From Setophaga petechia (Eukaryota > Chordata > Aves > Passeriformes > Parulidae): a stretch of 64,000 bases of DNA. The DNA is taken from the NCBI GenBank assembly GCA_024362935.1, contig JANCRA010000011.1, positions 5,573,501 to 5,637,500 of the forward strand, written 5' to 3'. The notes under the pieces are model-generated. The model searched no databases and had not been told where the DNA came from. It worked only from the letters and a program-made list of their open reading frames with translations. Numbering within the stretch: position 1 is the stretch's first letter; every line of letters starts with the position of its first letter. This document shows, piece after piece, positions 61,331-64,000 of this stretch. A program made the translations under genes and the position numbers.

Positions 61331-61900
61331 GGGAGTCCTTTATTCAGGCTCCACTTCTCAGCACAAGAGGTTATTCTGTTGCACCATGATTAAATTATTT
61401 TAAGGATCCAGAGTTCTAAGACTAATATGGGAAATCTGGGGTTGAGCCAGTTAGAGAACCTGATTGGAATATGTGAGTGTGGAGTATGTAGGGAATCACA
61501 CACTGTGCAGGGCACTCATGGGGTTGTTGGGCTCCTTCTGTGAAGGAGCTTTGGTCCCAGCTCAGGGGATGGGACTGAGACTGAGTCACTTCTGGGTGGT
61601 CAGACAGGAGTTTCCTTAACACCTCCCACAACAGGGTTCTGTTTTCCCTGGAATTCAGGTGCAACAGTCTTATGAGGTAGACAAACACCAGATAGGTCTA
61701 AAATGTACCTATGTTCAAGAAGTGAAACCCCTCAAGTTACCATTTACCTGAATGAACATAATGTCATCAGCCACAGAACATTTAGATGCTCACTTATTAT
61801 GGATTGTCTCATGAGAGAACGATTTGGGAAGCAGTATCATGAAACAAGCATTCCTGAAGGACTTTATCTCCAGATAACCTGAGAAGCAGAGAATAATTTA

Positions 61901-62015
61901 AGAAGGGAGGGACACCTGAAGGCCATCTCATCCAAACACTTCCTCAAAGAATGGATAACTTCAAAGCCAGATCAAGGTGCTCAGGACCTTGCTCAGGAGG
62001 GACAAACTGTTCTTG
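61901..62015 (-). mobile_element. CR1 LINE scrap, diverged
   Basis: gaagggagggacacctgaagg, catctcatccaaacacttcc and aggtgctcaggaccttgctc follow the reverse complement of a CR1 3' region (ccatctagtccaac..., ggttgctcagggccttg...). Diverged, with approximate edges. Confidence 0.65.
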
Positions 62016-63521
62016 TGCTTAACCCCCTCACTGTGCTCCTCTCTATAGAGGGTTACATCATGTCGTGGCAGTGGAATGAATACTAAATCACAGATTATCC
62101 CAAAATACATAACATTTCTTCAATACAAATTTTTTTGTTCTGGCAATCTAAAGAGAGAGGATATCACTATCTGGTTAATCAGAAATACCTTGCCTCCAGA
62201 CTCTTCAGGAGATGAAATCTTTTCTTTTGCATCATGTGATAAAATACCTTATCACACTCTTCTCTCCCTGTGCAAAAACCTCTAAGTGCCTCATTTCTAT
62301 CCTCTCTTACAACAAAGTGTGGTGCTAAGTATTTTAGAGCGACACATCAGTCAGTGAAAGCATTAATCAGAAAAACCTGCAATTTTAGAGTGTCAATATA
62401 CTTCACTCGTTAAATTAATTTCATCCAGCTGAAACAGATACTTAATTACCTCACTGAGGAAACTAAGTTAACAGTGTATTTTTAAACCAGCAGATTAATC
62501 CAGAACTGTAGGCTGTCATAATATAAATCACAGTGGTAATAGATTTTACAACATATGACAGAAAGTACAGCCATTCAGAAAGGAAGGCCTGTGAAGTGTA
62601 ATAATTAAAATTTAGTATTTAAGTAGCTAATATCTTCCTGCCCCAAGAGACAGCAAACTGACAGAATTCCAGGATCATAGCTGAGCAAATTCCATGCAGC
62701 CTGTGAGAAGGCTAAAACACTTCTTGAGAAGAAGTAATCCAAAAGCATTAACATATCTATGCAGTCTTTTCTTATCTCATTGCAATTTAAAATATCTGAA
62801 AAGATATTTTATGAGACCACTATCTAATAGTCTGCACACTTAACAGAAACTTTCACATGAAGAATGCATATTAGATACTGAATAAAAAAAGAGGTTACTC
62901 TTAAATTTGTGATTTTAATGATTTTTCTCCCCAAAGTTGTTGTTTGCCACACTGACTTCATAATCATGAGTGAGTATACGGGAAATCAATTGCTGCCAAA
63001 TTAAAGAGTAGACAAAAAGGTTTGTACTAATAATAATATGAATTGTAACATCAGCTTTTACTAGTTCCAGAAATAAGCATGAAAGATATGCAGAGACATA
63101 AGAAGATTAGTTCTCTAAATGATTTCACTTCTACAAGACAGTAAACTCAGAAAAGTCACACAACAAACAGCCACACTGAACTATCTTCCTACTTTAATAA
63201 AAATTATCATCCTTGCCTGGGACTTAGTGACTAGAGACACACAAAATACTTCAGTTTAAAAAAATGTATTTTAAACTTTCCCATACATGCATCCATAGAT
63301 TATAAAAATATAAGAATTCCAAATTTCAAAAGTATACAAATAATTCAAACTAAATCTCCCAGTATACTTGCCAAGTGCCCTGAAATCAGGACTGTTGCTA
63401 CCCCTTCTGCAATTTCTTCCAAATCATAGGAACAAAAACAGCCCACTGGTACACTGGTGCTGGATAGCTGAGAACACCATGACTCACATGCCAGGTGCTT
63501 AAGATTCCATTAAAATGAACT

Positions 63522-63542
63522 AAAAAAAAAAAAAAAAAAAAA
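63522..63542. repeat. Poly(A) run, 21 bases
   Basis: Uninterrupted A run in intergenic DNA. No retroposon body recognised beside it. Confidence 0.95.
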
Positions 63543-64000
63543 GATTGCTCAATCATATAGGCCATATAGATGAGTCCATATATTTTATTCAAAATGCCCA
63601 TTACTCAGCTCCATAGTCCCCAAATCCCAAACCACAGTCCATATTAATTTGCATAATACAGAATTGAGAAGAAAAGCCAACCAAATACTGCTACTTGTTA
63701 ATTTTATGCAACTGGGTGCTATTTTAAACAATTGATTATTTTAAAAATTAATTCCATGTATGATCATGCTTGCATGTACTCGACTCCATGAGTTGAACAA
63801 TTTGTCCTAATTATATTTACAGCAAAAAATCTCTTCTAGGTGACCTTGAACAATTCATTCTGTCTTTATAGTTCTGCCTCACACTAATTAGGATATATTC
63901 TTTTCCTCTTCTGATGTGATTGCTAATGACCTCCTTGATGAAGAAAAGGCAGTAGGTTTGTGCTTTTTTAATTATCAGCTGTTACTTAGTTTAGACCAAT

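Larger units (their letters stand above)
59871..64000. other. Intergenic DNA upstream of SLC26A7
   Basis: I find no recognisable protein gene. The next gene in other vertebrates on this side is LRRC69, but I saw no leucine-rich-repeat exon. Contents noted: poly(A) runs at 60120-60131 and 63522-63542, a 139-codon open frame at 60566-60985 with no known domain, a GC-rich stretch with a TATA-like box (61020-61330), and a CR1 scrap (61901-62015). Confidence 0.6.

Noticed and set aside
1..64000. CRISPR arrays, operons, tRNA or rRNA genes
   Set aside because: No regularly spaced repeats, ribosome-binding-site gene clusters or cloverleaf sequences were seen, and the composition is that of vertebrate DNA.

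Overview
The window is vertebrate nuclear DNA, almost certainly avian. The evidence is long AT-rich introns with GT-AG splice sites, several truncated CR1 LINE 3' ends whose wording matches the avian CR1 family, one fragment of a common avian ERVL-type LTR, and almost no other interspersed repeats. There are no bacterial-style operons, and nearly all long open frames are chance frames or shadows of repeats.

One gene explains the window: SLC26A7, an anion exchanger/channel of the SLC26/SulP family, on the minus strand. I located 12 coding exons, from the start codon in the exon at 54697-54994 down to 3125-3191. They join in frame with no internal stop and encode residues 1-495 of a protein that has about 656 residues in human. 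This covers the cytosolic N-terminus, the whole membrane domain and the first residues after it. The remaining exons, with the rest of the STAS domain, the stop codon and the 3' UTR, are not visible and should lie beyond the left edge (below position 1). All 12 donors are GT and all 12 acceptors are AG.

Layout from left to right (3' to 5' of the gene): 1-3124 intron with a 43-bp tandem duplication; 3125-22567 eight exons (c12 to c5) with short introns, CR1 pieces at about 8.5, 10.1 and 16.0 kb, and a perfect 14-bp hairpin at 7.95 kb; 22.6-41.6 kb exons c4, c3 and c2 with introns of 7.5, 7.5 and 3.5 kb holding low-complexity tracts, a 3-copy minisatellite (about 29.0 kb) and old and young CR1 relics (38.5-39.4 kb); 41.6-54.7 kb the 13-kb first coding intron, with a 12-bp inverted repeat, a (GAAAA)16 microsatellite and an LTR fragment abutting a CR1; 54.7-55.0 kb the start-codon exon; 55.0-64.0 kb upstream DNA with a CpG-enriched patch at about 59.55-59.87 kb that could be a promoter or first exon, further CR1 relics, and a GC-rich stretch ending in a TATA-like box near 61.3 kb.

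I found no tRNA, rRNA, CRISPR array or second recognisable protein gene, and no convincing evidence of an undescribed biological system. The most useful leads are the unlocated promoter and 5' UTR exons, the two inverted repeats, and the unidentified GC-rich islands.
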